From positions 33,875,407-33,939,406 of the forward strand of contig NC_079515.1 in NCBI RefSeq assembly GCF_000801105.2: a stretch of DNA of 64,000 nucleotides, read 5' to 3'. A program made the position numbers and the translations under genes. This document shows positions 21,239-32,253 of this stretch, piece after piece. The stretch's first letter is position 1; each line of letters opens with the position of its first letter. The stretch comes from Raphanus sativus. Taxonomy: Eukaryota > Streptophyta > Magnoliopsida > Brassicales > Brassicaceae. Under the pieces are notes generated by a model, which saw nothing but the letters and a program-made list of their open reading frames with translations, was not told the origin of the DNA and ran no database searches.

Positions 21239-23683
21239 GCAAAAATAATACATTTACGAAATTAGCGACCAATAATTTTATGTTTGATAAAATTATAAAC
21301 GTAGACTTCCAGAGATGTCTACACATGTTATCTAACTACATACTCAAACCAAAAATTCGATAGTTTCCTAATTATAAAATTTTATCTTTTAAAAATAGTT
21401 AAGAACAATTAGTATTAACTAATACACAATTTGAAACAAAAAATCTTGAAAATACATTATGAATAATACACAAATTCACTTTTTATAGATTTTCAAGAGT
21501 AGACTTTCGTTACTGCCAACAAAAACATAGACTATCATATAGGTCTACAGTTTGAGTTAGTTTTTGCAATTGCAAAATTCACGGGTTACTATCTGTATTT
21601 AAAAAAAACGTTGTGATATTACACAAGTAGACTTAGTTTTCAGTCTACATTTTGAAAAGGTTTGTTTTTGCAATTGACCAGAACTCATCCCAAATTTGAC
21701 TTTGAAAAGTAGACTTCAGAAATAGTCTACAGTTGAAAAGTAGACTTCATGAACCGTCTACATTTTTTTTATTTTTCTGAACATGTTAGTTTTTGCAATT
21801 GACCAAGTTGACTTTCTAAAATTAGACTGACACAAACGTCTACAACTGTGTAGATGTTATATGAAGTATACGCGATAATCCGATGGGTTACTTTTGCATT
21901 TGACCAAAATAAAATAGTAGACTTCATATGCAATCTACTTTTTTTTTCTGAGTTCAGTAGACTGAATAAGAAATCTACACATTTTTTCCATCCTGGTAAA
22001 CTTTTAAAAAATTTAGTCAAATACAAAACTAACTTAATCAACGGAGTCAAAGTTTGGATCAAATGCAAGACTGACCTTCTGTAGACTTTACTAGCAGTCT
22101 ACAGTTTGTAGACTGATTCGGAAGTCTACTTTGAAAAGTCAAAAGTTCGGTCAAATGCAAAAATTAACCTCTTTACGTAGACTTCTTGGTAAGTTTACAT
22201 ACTATTTTTTTTTGTTATCAAAGGAAAAATCGTAGACTTCCAAGAAAGTCTATTTTATAGGTTTTTAGCATTTTGGTCAATTGCAAAACTAACCTGTGCG
22301 TTGACTTGTAGACCGCAATTTAAGTCTACATCTTCCCGTAGACATACAAAACAGTCTACTGTCGCGACACAGATCTGAAAAATGACGAAAACCATGAAAA
22401 CAGTAATCTTTTTCCGATGTAAAGCTTGTTTCCACTCTTTTCCACCATCCAAGCTCCAAATATGAATAAAAGGATCCAACTTTGCCTACTCACAACAGTG
22501 TACACTCGAAAATATGAAATTATGGTTATGAAAATGAAAGTTATGGGAGTTTTTTAGATTGAAATGGAGAGGAAATGAGAGGAAATAAGAGGAAATAAGA
22601 GTTTTTTTGTTTAGAATCACAAAAAAGTGGTTTAATATTGAATTTTTGAGGTTTAATGAGCTCAAAAATGGTTGTCAATGGTGGTTGAAAAATTGATGAT
22701 AATGGCATTGTTGTAAATAAGAAGAAATGTTTAGGGTGTTATAGGTTTTTTATTATTTTCGAAATTATTAAATAATTAAATAATAATGGCAATTTTGTAA
22801 ATAATTTAAAAGCATAAGGATAGTTTGGAATTTTCCATGGTGAATAGTAATGACAAAAAAAAAGAGGTTGGTTTTGGGGTTGAATTGAATTTGTAGGTTG
22901 GTTTTGAAAGAAGCCCAAAAACAAAGCAGCATGTTATTAGTACTACTTAATTGCCTTAGCAAGTGTGTTTGTCTAAAACTCGATTTTACTGATTTTATTT
23001 ACCTGTGTTACGATTCTTTTCCTCAGATCATCTTGGGGAACAAGAAAAGAGCCATGAGAATGTCCTTGTGAGGCATGAGTATGAGCAGAGCCAACCTCCA
23101 TACCTCCATCGGTGCTCACCGGCAAGGTCTTAGCCTCCTTCTCCAACCGAGATCTGTTCAAACATCCTGAAGCAAAAGACTCAATCAACATGGTCAAGAT
23201 CGCTCCAGCCATGGCGACTAGTCCCGTCATAGGAAAATTCCCCCACGGTGGTTCTTCTCCTATGCACGGACTCTTGAGACTCTCGGTGGCATCTGGAAGG
23301 ATGTGGACGAAACCAGTGGCTAAGATTACTCCTGCGGCAAATGCCTTAACAAACATGAAGAAGTTGCTCTCTGACTTGAGACCGAAGATAGGTAAACATA
23401 CTCCGAATACTCCTGCGACTAAGATGGAGAAGAAGGCTCCGATCTTGTATTTCAGAACCGTTTCCTTCTCCGCAGCGGAGGCTCTTCCGCTAGAGCCACC
23501 ACATTCGTTTATTACCTCCGTAGCTGAGACAAGAAGAGGTAGAGTAACCAACAAGAAAACGAAAGCTACAAGCAGGGGTTTTGAGAAGCAACACATCTTT
23601 GGCACTTGATGTACACGTTAGGGTTTTTGACCTTTTTTCTCTTCCTTTTTGGGTTTGTAACAGTGAATAACTCACGCTGCTTA

Positions 23684-23691
23684 TTTATAAA
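23684..23691 (-). promoter_or_regulatory. TATA box of ZIP12
   Basis: TTTATAAA lies about 90 bp upstream of the start codon, read on the minus strand. Confidence 0.5.
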
Positions 23692-23795
23692 CATATTTTT
23701 GTTTACAGAGGTTTATCTGAGGTATAAAAATCTTGTTTGATAGATTAGAGATATTAGGCCCTAAAGATGGGAATTTGTGTAATGTTGAAGAGACA

Positions 23796-23805
23796 ATGTC
23801 GACAT
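23796..23805 (-). promoter_or_regulatory. Zinc-deficiency response element (ZDRE) of ZIP12
   Basis: ATGTCGACAT is a perfect match to the palindromic RTGTCGACAY box bound by bZIP19/bZIP23 in zinc deficiency. It lies 200 bp above the ZIP12 start codon. Confidence 0.85.
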
Positions 23806-24640
23806 GAACCATTAACAATGTTGTTATTTGCAAAAGTTTTCTGTTGACATTAGAAGCTATTATTCGGAGATGACGACATATATAGTGTAAGAATGTCGTT
23901 AATACTTATTAGTTCCTGGTCAAAAAAATGGAAAAGAAATAGCCTAACTTAGGCAGTTCGTATTTGATGCAAAATATTTTTTTTTGCTATTTAATAGTCT
24001 TAATGCAAACACCAATGGTGAAGGTATATCATCAACAGCAGTATCTAAACCATAAATAATAATAAATAGATTTTGACATGTGCTTAGAAAATATGTGCTT
24101 AGAAAATATGGAGTTGTTTTTCACTTATTGATTTGATGTTACAAAAACGAAGATTAAACTAGATAATGGGGTTCTGCCAAAAAAAAATATGCTTCTCATA
24201 TGTTAACCAATTATATTTTGTGTAGCACAGTTAGTTCAACAGATAATCAGTATAACTATTCTTTGAATACGAGAATTCTGCTTCTGCAAGAATAACAAAG
24301 CCGAAGTTAAAGTTTAAATTTCATAATAGCAGAGCCCCTTTTACAAAGTCGTTGACCTTTTTATAATTTGGCGTTTTGTTACTGCATCATTGATCAGCGA
24401 CTTTTAAAATTGATTTTTTCAATCCAAAGCCCAGAAACTATGGCTAACATCATTTACAACTATTTTTTTTCCAGATGGTTATATTTGTCTTTAAAACATG
24501 AATAATCAAATTCACGGTGTACTCTCTTTTTGCTCTGTTTCTTTCAAATCTCTGCATTTGTTTTGTAATTCATTTAGTATATACAAACACATACTGTTGA
24601 AAGTATGTTTCATATAAAACTAAAAGAGACAACTAACTTT
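23806..24640. other. Intergenic, ZIP12 to LysM gene
   Basis: AT-rich; no gene or complete element recognised. Confidence 0.6.
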
Positions 24641-24643
24641 TTT

Positions 24644-24961
24644 TTATATATGTTTCACTTTCCTGGAGAAGTAAAAGGGCGCGATCCTGAGAACAAGACC
24701 TGGGAAGACGTCATCCGGGTCATGGATATGCGGGTTTCTCTCAACTATAAAAGGGTCGCCGCATTTATCGCCGATGGTGTGAAGCGTTTCTCCTTCTCCA
24801 ACGACATAAATCTCTTCGCAAGGTTTCTCTGAGAATTGAGACCCTCTAACCGAATCAGAAGCGTTGTTCTCACGAACTGATAACAAAAGTATCAAAGACA
24901 ACAACACAACAGCAGAACACCAAGCGGTCATGTCAGAAGATGCTGTTCTTGAATCGCTCAT
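24644..24961 (-). CDS. Small secreted LysM-domain protein
   Basis: A single exon of 105 residues from ATG 24961 to a stop at 24644. Residues about 12-30 are hydrophobic (AVVLLSLILLLSV), a signal peptide or membrane anchor. Residues about 48-95 form one LysM domain: EEIYVVGEGETLHTIGDKCG, then FIVERNPHIHDPDDVFPGLVL. LysM modules bind chitin- or peptidoglycan-type glycans; small plant LysM proteins of this class have no settled role. Its place beside ZIP12 matches At5g62150. Confidence 0.88.
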   Translation of the reverse strand: MSDSRTASSDMTAWCSAVVLLSLILLLSVRENNASDSVRGSQFSEKPCEEIYVVGEGETLHTIGDKCGDPFIVERNPHIHDPDDVFPGLVLRIAPFYFSRKVKHI

Positions 24962-26000
24962 GCCTTTTATCTTTCTTATATAAACTAAGAATGAATTTTG
25001 TCCAAAAAAAAACTAAGAATGAATATAGATTGCGCTCGTGTCCATCCATTACGTGCGCTCGCGTTGTTTATATTGGTGAGAGAAGTGAGGGCATTTACGT
25101 CGTTTGGCTTTAGGGGTTAATGTGTTGTGTCGTGTTGGTTCGGTTAAGAATTGTGATGCAGGTAAACGCTCAGGCTGAAGGAGGTTTTACCTCTTAGCCA
25201 CTTTCTCAACTATTCCAGACTCCCAACATCCTTATCACTTATTGTTATGCGTCTATTTTATTTTATTCTTTTAGTAGAAATTTGTGTCTATATCAGCCAA
25301 CACTCTTGTTGGGAAATATTGAATGTATTTGTATATGTTATGCTAAAAATATGGTATTCTGTATATGTAGTATACAAAAACGGTAAACCGCTCCAGGTGA
25401 AGGAATGTTAAATCATCGGTGGTCACTAGTTAGGAATATCTAAATATAGATAGATGCGAACTTGGCTTGCTTAACAACACTAGAACACTATGACCATCCG
25501 ACCACTAATACATGGTTAAAATTAGCTAGCACTTCATTTGTTTGTAAAAGATACATTTTTGTTTCACAAGCATTTTTTTTTGACATCTTCACAAGCATAT
25601 TAAAAGCTGATTTAAATACATTGTTTTCCAACAGTTAGTTATTTTCATAATTTTAAACAACAGTATTTAAATAAGTATAACTAAATTTTGAAGTTTACAA
25701 TTTACCATTATTAATAAAAATTGATTTTAATACAAACTTTTATATTGATTTTTTTAGAATAGTAAAATAATAATCTGGAAAATAACATAATAAAAATTAT
25801 AAAAGATTACAAATTAGATACTATGTGTATGGGTGTTGGATATATGTATATTATATAATTCTTAATAACTTTTAAAGATTTGAGTAATAGAATAGTACTT
25901 CGTTGTAAAAAATGGTTTATGACACTATATTAGCAAGAGAAATGGAAAACTTCGGTAAAATTAAGTGGAGCCGGCAAATAATGTCGTGTAAGTCATACTA
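24962..26000. other. Intergenic AT-rich DNA
   Basis: Upstream region of the LysM gene; no other gene seen. Confidence 0.6.
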
Positions 26001-26002
26001 TT

Positions 26003-26598
26003 AGAGTATCTTCACTGAAGTATTATTTTCTTCTATAATTTACACTAAAATAGAGTAGTCTTATTATAGAATAACTTTTTTTTTTCTTAAATGGTGTTAT
26101 CTTATAATAGAGTTATTCTATAGAGAAACATATAAAAGGATACTACATTTTTACTATAAAAATAGAGTAATAGCATCTCCAGTGATATACTATTTTTCTT
26201 CTATAATTTATACAAATAAAGTAACTTTTGCTTTTATGGTTTTAAATCTATAATATAGTAACTCTATTATAGAGTAAAATATAGAAGATTGTGATTTTTT
26301 ACTCTATTTTTAGAATAAAAAATGATATTCCTCTATTTTGATTTTATAAGAGTTATATCATTAGAGTAAAAATTATTTTAGAGTTACTCTATTTCAATGT
26401 AAATCATAGAGGAAGAAATAAAGAACTATTGGAGATGGCTTAAGAAGATAACATCATTTCACATTTTTCTCTATAATAGAATAATTTAATTATAAAGTAT
26501 AAAATAACACCATTAAGTAAAAAAATTACTCTTTAATATAATTACTCTATTTTAGTATAAATTATAAAGAGAAAAATTAGTTTCACCTTAGATGCTCT
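26003..26598. mobile_element. MITE (GAGCATCTC type) carrying a second nested MITE
   Basis: The outer ends are AGAGTATCTTCACTGAAG and CCTTAGATGCTCT. Inside, a second copy runs 26171-26440 with ends TAGCATCTCCAGTG and TATTGGAGATGGCT, flanked by TAA on both sides (26168-26170 and 26441-26443). Both share TATAATTTACACTA-type subterminal sequence with the element at 11429-11722. Confidence 0.7.
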
Positions 26599-26888
26599 TG
26601 GCTTCCACAAAAGCCAACTTTCCAACTACCTTTTTGATTGCTTAATTAACCTCACATATTATGGATGGCTTTCAAAATAAGAAATTACAAAATACCCTAT
26701 GCATTTGAAAAAGTGGTTCACAAGTGTTCGTTATCAATGTTTTTTTTGTCAACGTGTTTTGTATGTATCATTATCCTTATGATATTTTTAGTGCGATACT
26801 TTCTCTGTTTCGTAATAGATTATGTTGTTTCAAAATAGATAAATATTTTGATTTTTTTAATGTTTTTTAACTTTGCTGAAAACTATGA

Positions 26889-27053
26889 TACTTTCTCTGT
26901 TTCATGATTAATTAGACATTACAGTTGTTTCTGTAATTAGTTGAATAAATTTTAAATTATATTTTTAAAATTATTTTTTAGAAAAAAAGAAATTTTTTTA
27001 ATCTTTGTGTAATGAGTCAAAACTTTATGAATTATGAAACAGAGAGAATAGTA
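26889..27053. mobile_element. Stowaway-like MITE
   Basis: Inverted ends CTTTCTCTGTTTCATGATTA and TTATGAAACAGAGAGAATAG lie between TA dinucleotides. A similar left end alone occurs at about 26797-26815. Confidence 0.55.
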
Positions 27054-27307
27054 TTTTTTTTCTATACCTATGTGATATATAAAACACAATTGTGGATTTG
27101 TGGGTTTGATTTTTGAGTGGATGCGAAATGGTGGAGAGAGGCTCACTTGAAAACATGTTTTGCATGACCAAATAGAAAGGCTTTCCGGCGAAGTCTTCCT
27201 TTTTGTGTGTCAAGGTGCTTGTTGCGCAAACGCAATTTTTTAATAATATTGTGAGAGATGTAAATTTCAAGAACGTTAAATTCACATGTACTTGGTTTTT
27301 TTAAATT

Positions 27308-27313
<6 letters not shown>

Positions 27314-27345
<32 letters not shown>

Positions 27346-28813
27346 AAAAATATATTATAATCATCCGTAAAAACGGGATTTAGTTTCGATTACAAACTCG
27401 ACTCGAACAAAAGCTTCCATGCCTATATATTACAACAACTAGCTTCGCCCACCCACTAAACCCGGCACATTCCGCTAGAGTGTTTTTAATAAACCTAGAA
27501 ATCGAATCCTGTTCTCAACCATTAACGAAAACCACGAAGAAGTGAGGTTCTCCTCGTTACCGAGGATGCCAGGAGTCCCCGCGTCGTTTCTGGAGTAGCT
27601 AGGTTTCGATGAACTCGCCGAAGCTTATAATCGTCACCACCGTGAAGCACAGAACGCTAATGAAGAAGGGAGTGGAAGACATACCATCGGAAAAATGCTC
27701 CAATCCCGCTGTACAACCCCACAAGCGCCACAACCGAACTAAGCCTAAAAGACCCAAAGGTCTAAGAAGCCCAAATCGGAGAGCAAAAAGACGGGACGAG
27801 ACTACCGTAACACCCTGAAACCAATAAAGCTCTGAACCTGCAAAAGAAACTGAAACAACACTACTTCGAACCCGCCAAGGGAAGGCTGAAGCATCGGGAT
27901 GCGTTGAACCACCATTAGGAGTCACCAAAGCAAAAGAAAACCCACAAACCACGCGAGCCTCTAATGCCAAGCCCAACGCCGCCTCCGAGAACCGGAGAAC
28001 GGAAACCTCTTGCGGACAGGAAACAGAGCCGGTGACAACGACTCCGAACAAACAATGAAAGACAAGAGCTTAAACACCGAGAAGCTTGTCGACGAGCTTC
28101 TACGGCATGACTGGAGACAAGGAACCGGAAGAGGAAAGAGGAATGGGTGAGGACTCGAAATGTCGCCTCAGATAGGCCATTGACGACCTCACCGACACCG
28201 CGACAATCCGAACCACTACGGACCACCACCGGAAGGGCTAACACGCGCCAACACCGCCGGCTAAGCCCGCTTTCGAGTAGACCAACCTCCAAAACACCCA
28301 CGGCAAAGGTCACACGAGGCTTGTCCTTCCTCGACACCGAGAACAAGACAGAGTCTCACGACCACCACCACTCCGCCACAAACCAAGGATAAGTAGACCA
28401 CCGGATCTACAACCAGATCTGAAAAACGAAGCCTCGAAAACCTCCTCGTCGAACTGTCGTCTCGCAAGGGCAAAGATCCACTTGACTGTCCCTAAAATCC
28501 GACTCCTCCAAGACCCAACCCAACACCCACTGCGCCACAACTCCAAACACCAGCAAGCTCACGACAGGCCAAGCATCATCTCGAGCGGAGCCTAACCCAA
28601 AGGAACCTCCGGAGCCAGAACCAAAAGCAAAGCAGCAGAGAGGGATAGATCCCGGACGAGCAAAGAGAAAAGAGTAAAGGGAGGAGGAAGGGGGAGCCGA
28701 CGCCGGAGAACGCGCTCGCACGCGCCAGAGACGTCGGACCCAAAAGCTTATCTGATAATGAGAAGTCGGGAGAGAAAGCAGATGAGATGAGAGAGAAAGG
28801 TCTTTGAAGTTTT
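27314..28813 (-). mobile_element. GC-rich poly(A) retroposon
   Basis: A 1.5-kb block noticeably richer in G+C than its surroundings. On the minus strand it ends in a run of about 30 A (27311-27341). It is flanked by the repeat TTTTTTTAAATTGTTTTT at 27296-27313 and about 28815-28832, a retroposition signature. Several minus-strand frames (27599-28051, 27915-28346, 28407-28847) overlap in different phases and resemble no protein I recognise. It could be a nonautonomous LINE derivative or a processed transcript copy. Confidence 0.65.
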
Positions 28814-28985
28814 TTTTTTTTAAATTGTTTTTGCAGCTAGTCTCCAACTAATAGTAGTTGTAGGTCTTTTAGTTCCAACTTACAAGTTACAGCTCAACCA
28901 TTTTCCCATTTGCTTTGACTAAACCAACTTCGGCCTCGTTAATTAAAAAAATTAAAAAAGTTAAAAAGATAAAAAAAAACGATTT

Positions 28986-31942
28986 TTTTTTTTCGGCTAA
29001 ATATTACTTTATTAAGAATACATAATATCTGAATACAAAGTTGAAGTTAGCCACTTTGGTGGGTAAACTTTACAATTACTAAAAATAGAATTTTTAGGTC
29101 CATGTTGAACAAGAACATGAGCTGCTTTATTTCCAGCACGTTTAACAAATAAAAAAGATGTTGATGAGAGCTTGTTTGCCAAAGCTGTGATTTCTTCTAG
29201 AAGATTTTGGATAGCTGGAACGGATAGTTGTGTATTTATGGTATTAACCAAAATTTCAGAGTCACCTTCAAAAATCATATTGCGATATCCTCCGATCCAA
29301 ACGTTCTGCATTGCGACAAGTAGAGCCTTCGTTTCAGCAACTAAACTAGAATGTGTTGTACCCAAATTAGCAGAGCCCCACATATAAGGATGACCATAGC
29401 AATCTCTTATAATCCAAGCACCACGTACTTGGTTCGAAACCGAATCATAGGCTGCATCATAATTACACTTTAAAAAACTTTGAGCTGGTCGTTTCCAGAT
29501 TGAAATAGTTGAAGAAGTAATATCTGCATTGAAACTGGTACTTGTAGCAGTTGGTATATGTAAATGAGATATCCATTCTCTAACATCAGCAGAAGCATTT
29601 TGTTTGGTGACTTGCACTGAGAGAGATTGTTTCCTAAAAAGAAGACAGTTCCTTTTTTTCCATATACGCCAAAGTAACCAGAAAGGTAACCATTTTTGAT
29701 AGGGAGAAAGGGAGTCAAGCCTTTGAAGATGCATAATGAACTGAATCTTGCTGTCTAAAGAATCATTAGAACATAATGGAGCTGTAAATGGCAGGTTTGA
29801 AATTCTCCAAACACTAATCGAGTCAGGGCAAGTAAAGAAACAATGATCTATTGTCTCTTCTGCCAGACCACATCTCTGGCATATAGGATCTAATTGCATT
29901 CCTCGTGAATTTAGTCTTGTGGCTGTTCCTATAGCCTTTGAGAGAATACGCCACAGGAAATGTTTAAGCTTAGGCATAATATTTAACTTCCATATTTTAT
30001 GTTTTAGTATAGGATTGCCGTATGGAGCCGCAGGAGCAGTTGCTAAAAATTCCAGTGATTGTCGAGCAACTCTATAACCAGACGCAACCGTATAGTTTCC
30101 ATCTCGTGTAGAACCCCAAATCAGTTTATCATCTTTTTCTGTCTGACTTAAAAAGATCTGTGTTACAAGATATTGATCTTCTTCCCGTAGATAGGTTTGT
30201 AGAGCAGTATGATTCCAATGTTTGTAAGGAGTCGTTTTAATCAAATCCCGTACCATTAAATCGGTGGGCGTTGTCGTAGAAGCTGGTCGAGGGGAAGCTG
30301 CCGATAACCAGTTGTCTTTGAAGACACGTATATTGTTGCCATTGCCCACTATATAACTACATCCCTTTTTCAATATCTCAATGCCAGATAGCAAAGAGAT
30401 CCAACCATATGATTGTCGTCGGCATTGTCTTCCTTCTAACAATGTTTTGTCCTTGAGATATCGAGCTTTATAAAGTCTTGAAAATAAACAGTCCGGTTTG
30501 GAATGGATTCGCCAAGCTTGTTTTGCAAGTAATGCGTCATTAAATTTTGGTAAATCTTTAAATCCAAGTCCACCGTCCTTCTTTGTATACTGTAATTTCT
30601 TCCAAGCCACCCATGGCAGACCCCTATTTCCATTTTGACCCCACCAGAATCTCATTAGAGTAGCATCTATCTCTTGCGTTATAGCGATAGGAAGTTTAAA
30701 ATGAGACATAGTGTATATAGGAGTCGCAATTCCAACTGATTTAATTAACACTTCTTTGCCAGCCGGGGAAAGAAATTTAGTACTCCAGTGCGATGTTCTT
30801 TGTTTAACTCGTTGTACTGTTGACTGAAACATTTCTCTCTTTTTGCGTCCAAATTGTTCCGGGAGACCTAAATACTTCCCGCCACCACCATGATTGTGAA
30901 TCCCGAGAATCGCTTTCAAGGAATCTTGTTTAGAACCAAGGACCTTTGAACCAAATGTGATTACTGATTTATCTTGATTAATTTTTTGGCCCGAGCATCT
31001 CTCATAGATTTCAAAAACTTCTTTTAATGCTTTGCAATTTTTTTGATTAGCAATGCAAAAGAAAAGTGAATCATCTGCAAAAAATAAATGAGTAATAGAT
31101 GGAGCTCCATTACCAATTTTAATACCGTTGATTTTCTTACGCCTTACTTGAACATCAATAAGATGACTCAATATATCAGCGCAGAGAATATATAAATACG
31201 GAGACAAGGGATCTCCTTGCCGTAAGCCACGTTGTGGGATAATATGTCCTTGAGGAATTCCATTGATAAGGACTGAATACTCGACAGTAGTTACCAGCGC
31301 CATCACCCATGTTATCCATTTTTCCGCGAAACCAAAAGCTCGCAGGGTACATTCCAGAAAATTCCAATCAACTCTATCATAAGCTTTCGTAATATCCGTC
31401 TTGACCGCCATGTATGTTTGTGAAACCCGTTTCCTTGATTTCAAAGAATGCATAAGCTCATGAGCAATCAACACATTGTCGTTGATTAAGCGGCCTGGGA
31501 TAAAAGCTGCTTGTGAATCCGAAACAATTTTATCAAGCGATGATTTTAGTCGATGTACTAAAATTTTGCTTATTATTTTGTATAGAACATTACACAAAGC
31601 TATTGGACGAAAATCAGATAGTGTTTTAGGACACTTAATCTTGGGAATCATACAAATATTTGTATGATTAAGCCCTTTAGATAATGTTCCAGTAGCAAAA
31701 AAATATTTTACTTCCACACAGATTGCTTCGCCTACTATATCCCAACATTCTTGATAAAAACGTGCCGTTAATCCATCAGGTCCGGGGGCTTTGTCAGCTC
31801 CTATATGACATATCGCTGCATGTATTTCGTCATTTGAGATATCCCGAGTAATGTCATCATTGATCGTATTTGTCACCGTTGGTTTGAAATCTTTAAAAAC
31901 TGAAGGCATGGATGTTGTGTTTTCCACACGGTATACATCTTT
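28986..31942 (-). mobile_element. 5'-truncated LINE (L1-type)
   Basis: Flanked by a 14-bp duplication AAAAAAAACGATTT (28972-28985 and 31943-31956). On the minus strand it ends in an A-rich tail next to 28990. Only the reverse transcriptase and RNase H part of ORF2 is present; the endonuclease and ORF1 are missing, the usual result of incomplete target-primed reverse transcription. Confidence 0.92.
29012..31927 (-). CDS. LINE ORF2 fragment: reverse transcriptase and RNase H
   Basis: A 971-codon open frame. Near the start is DKAPGPDGLTARFYQECW, then SDFRPIALCNVLYKIISKIL, QAAFIPGRLINDN, a GLRQGDPLSPYLY motif and the catalytic FFADDSLFF (Y/FADD). A zf-RVT region (KLNIMPKLKHFLWRIL) and an RNase H domain (KCNYDAAYD, FEGDSEILV, AHVLVQHG) follow. 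The first residues come from the truncated 5' end, so the apparent start is not a true initiation site. The frame is unbroken, so the insertion is fairly young. Confidence 0.92.
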   Translation of the reverse strand: MENTTSMPSVFKDFKPTVTNTINDDITRDISNDEIHAAICHIGADKAPGPDGLTARFYQECWDIVGEAICVEVKYFFATGTLSKGLNHTNICMIPKIKCPKTLSDFRPIALCNVLYKIISKILVHRLKSSLDKIVSDSQAAFIPGRLINDNVLIAHELMHSLKSRKRVSQTYMAVKTDITKAYDRVDWNFLECTLRAFGFAEKWITWVMALVTTVEYSVLINGIPQGHIIPQRGLRQGDPLSPYLYILCADILSHLIDVQVRRKKINGIKIGNGAPSITHLFFADDSLFFCIANQKNCKALKEVFEIYERCSGQKINQDKSVITFGSKVLGSKQDSLKAILGIHNHGGGGKYLGLPEQFGRKKREMFQSTVQRVKQRTSHWSTKFLSPAGKEVLIKSVGIATPIYTMSHFKLPIAITQEIDATLMRFWWGQNGNRGLPWVAWKKLQYTKKDGGLGFKDLPKFNDALLAKQAWRIHSKPDCLFSRLYKARYLKDKTLLEGRQCRRQSYGWISLLSGIEILKKGCSYIVGNGNNIRVFKDNWLSAASPRPASTTTPTDLMVRDLIKTTPYKHWNHTALQTYLREEDQYLVTQIFLSQTEKDDKLIWGSTRDGNYTVASGYRVARQSLEFLATAPAAPYGNPILKHKIWKLNIMPKLKHFLWRILSKAIGTATRLNSRGMQLDPICQRCGLAEETIDHCFFTCPDSISVWRISNLPFTAPLCSNDSLDSKIQFIMHLQRLDSLSPYQKWLPFWLLWRIWKKRNCLLFRKQSLSVQVTKQNASADVREWISHLHIPTATSTSFNADITSSTISIWKRPAQSFLKCNYDAAYDSVSNQVRGAWIIRDCYGHPYMWGSANLGTTHSSLVAETKALLVAMQNVWIGGYRNMIFEGDSEILVNTINTQLSVPAIQNLLEEITALANKLSSTSFLFVKRAGNKAAHVLVQHGPKNSIFSNCKVYPPKWLTSTLYSDIMYS

Positions 31943-32253
31943 AAAAAAAACGATTTACAGTGTGCATTGTGTACAAGACCAACATGAACCAAATGTCTCA
32001 AACCAGAAAAAAAATTCCGGTTCCTTACACTTCATAGATAGAGCGCAAAAAATTCCGGTACAAGCCCACTTTTTTTTCTTTTGTGGGGCCCATGTATATC
32101 TTTTTCCTTTCAGCCCATTATTTGTAATTTTCGAGCTAAAGGATGAACATGAGAAACTCACATATTCAAAATGTTACACGATGAGACTTATGCTTTCTTC
32201 AATTTGTGTTTCCTAAAACAAAATAACAGACTGTTAACTAACGTGAGAGACAA

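Larger units (their letters stand above)
17982..22916 (-). mobile_element. Mutator-like element (MULE) in ZIP12 intron 1
   Basis: Perfect 9-10 bp duplications AAAAACAAAG flank the element (17973-17982 and 22917-22926). Degenerate inverted ends both start GGG and share AAAACCAAC (left 17982-18010, right complement of 22890-22916). The 4.9-kb interior contains a transposase N-terminal domain on the minus strand, a tandem array of exon-like cassettes, and very many GTAGACTT/AGTCTAC motifs. No catalytic transposase domain was seen, so it looks nonautonomous. Confidence 0.88.
14676..23596 (-). pseudogene. ZIP12: ZIP12 zinc transporter, interrupted by three transposons
   Basis: ZIP family plasma-membrane Zn/Fe importer. 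Exon 1 (23003-23596) starts at MCCFSKPLL and has a signal sequence, the first membrane segments and a His-rich loop (HTHASQGHSHG). Exon 2 (17807-17956) carries the signature [10 protein letters not shown] and [13 protein letters not shown], the metal-binding helices. Exon 3 is split into 16102-16147 and 14676-14940 by a TRIM with a 5-bp duplication CAAAG; it ends SLLAVWA-stop. Reading into the TRIM meets a stop after 8 codons, so the last membrane helices are lost from that reading. Splice sites are otherwise good (donors at 23002 and 17806, acceptors before 17956 and 16147). Without the inserts the coding length would be about 349 residues, normal for the family. Intron 1 holds a MULE and intron 2 a Helitron. 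A GTG triplet lies in frame just upstream, but the ATG at 23596 is preferred. Confidence 0.92.

Noticed and set aside
23112..23609. 165-codon plus-strand frame
   Set aside because: Antisense shadow of ZIP12 exon 1.
27599..28847. Several long minus-strand frames in the GC-rich block
   Set aside because: They overlap in different phases and show no known domain; high GC lowers stop frequency. Treated as one retroposon.
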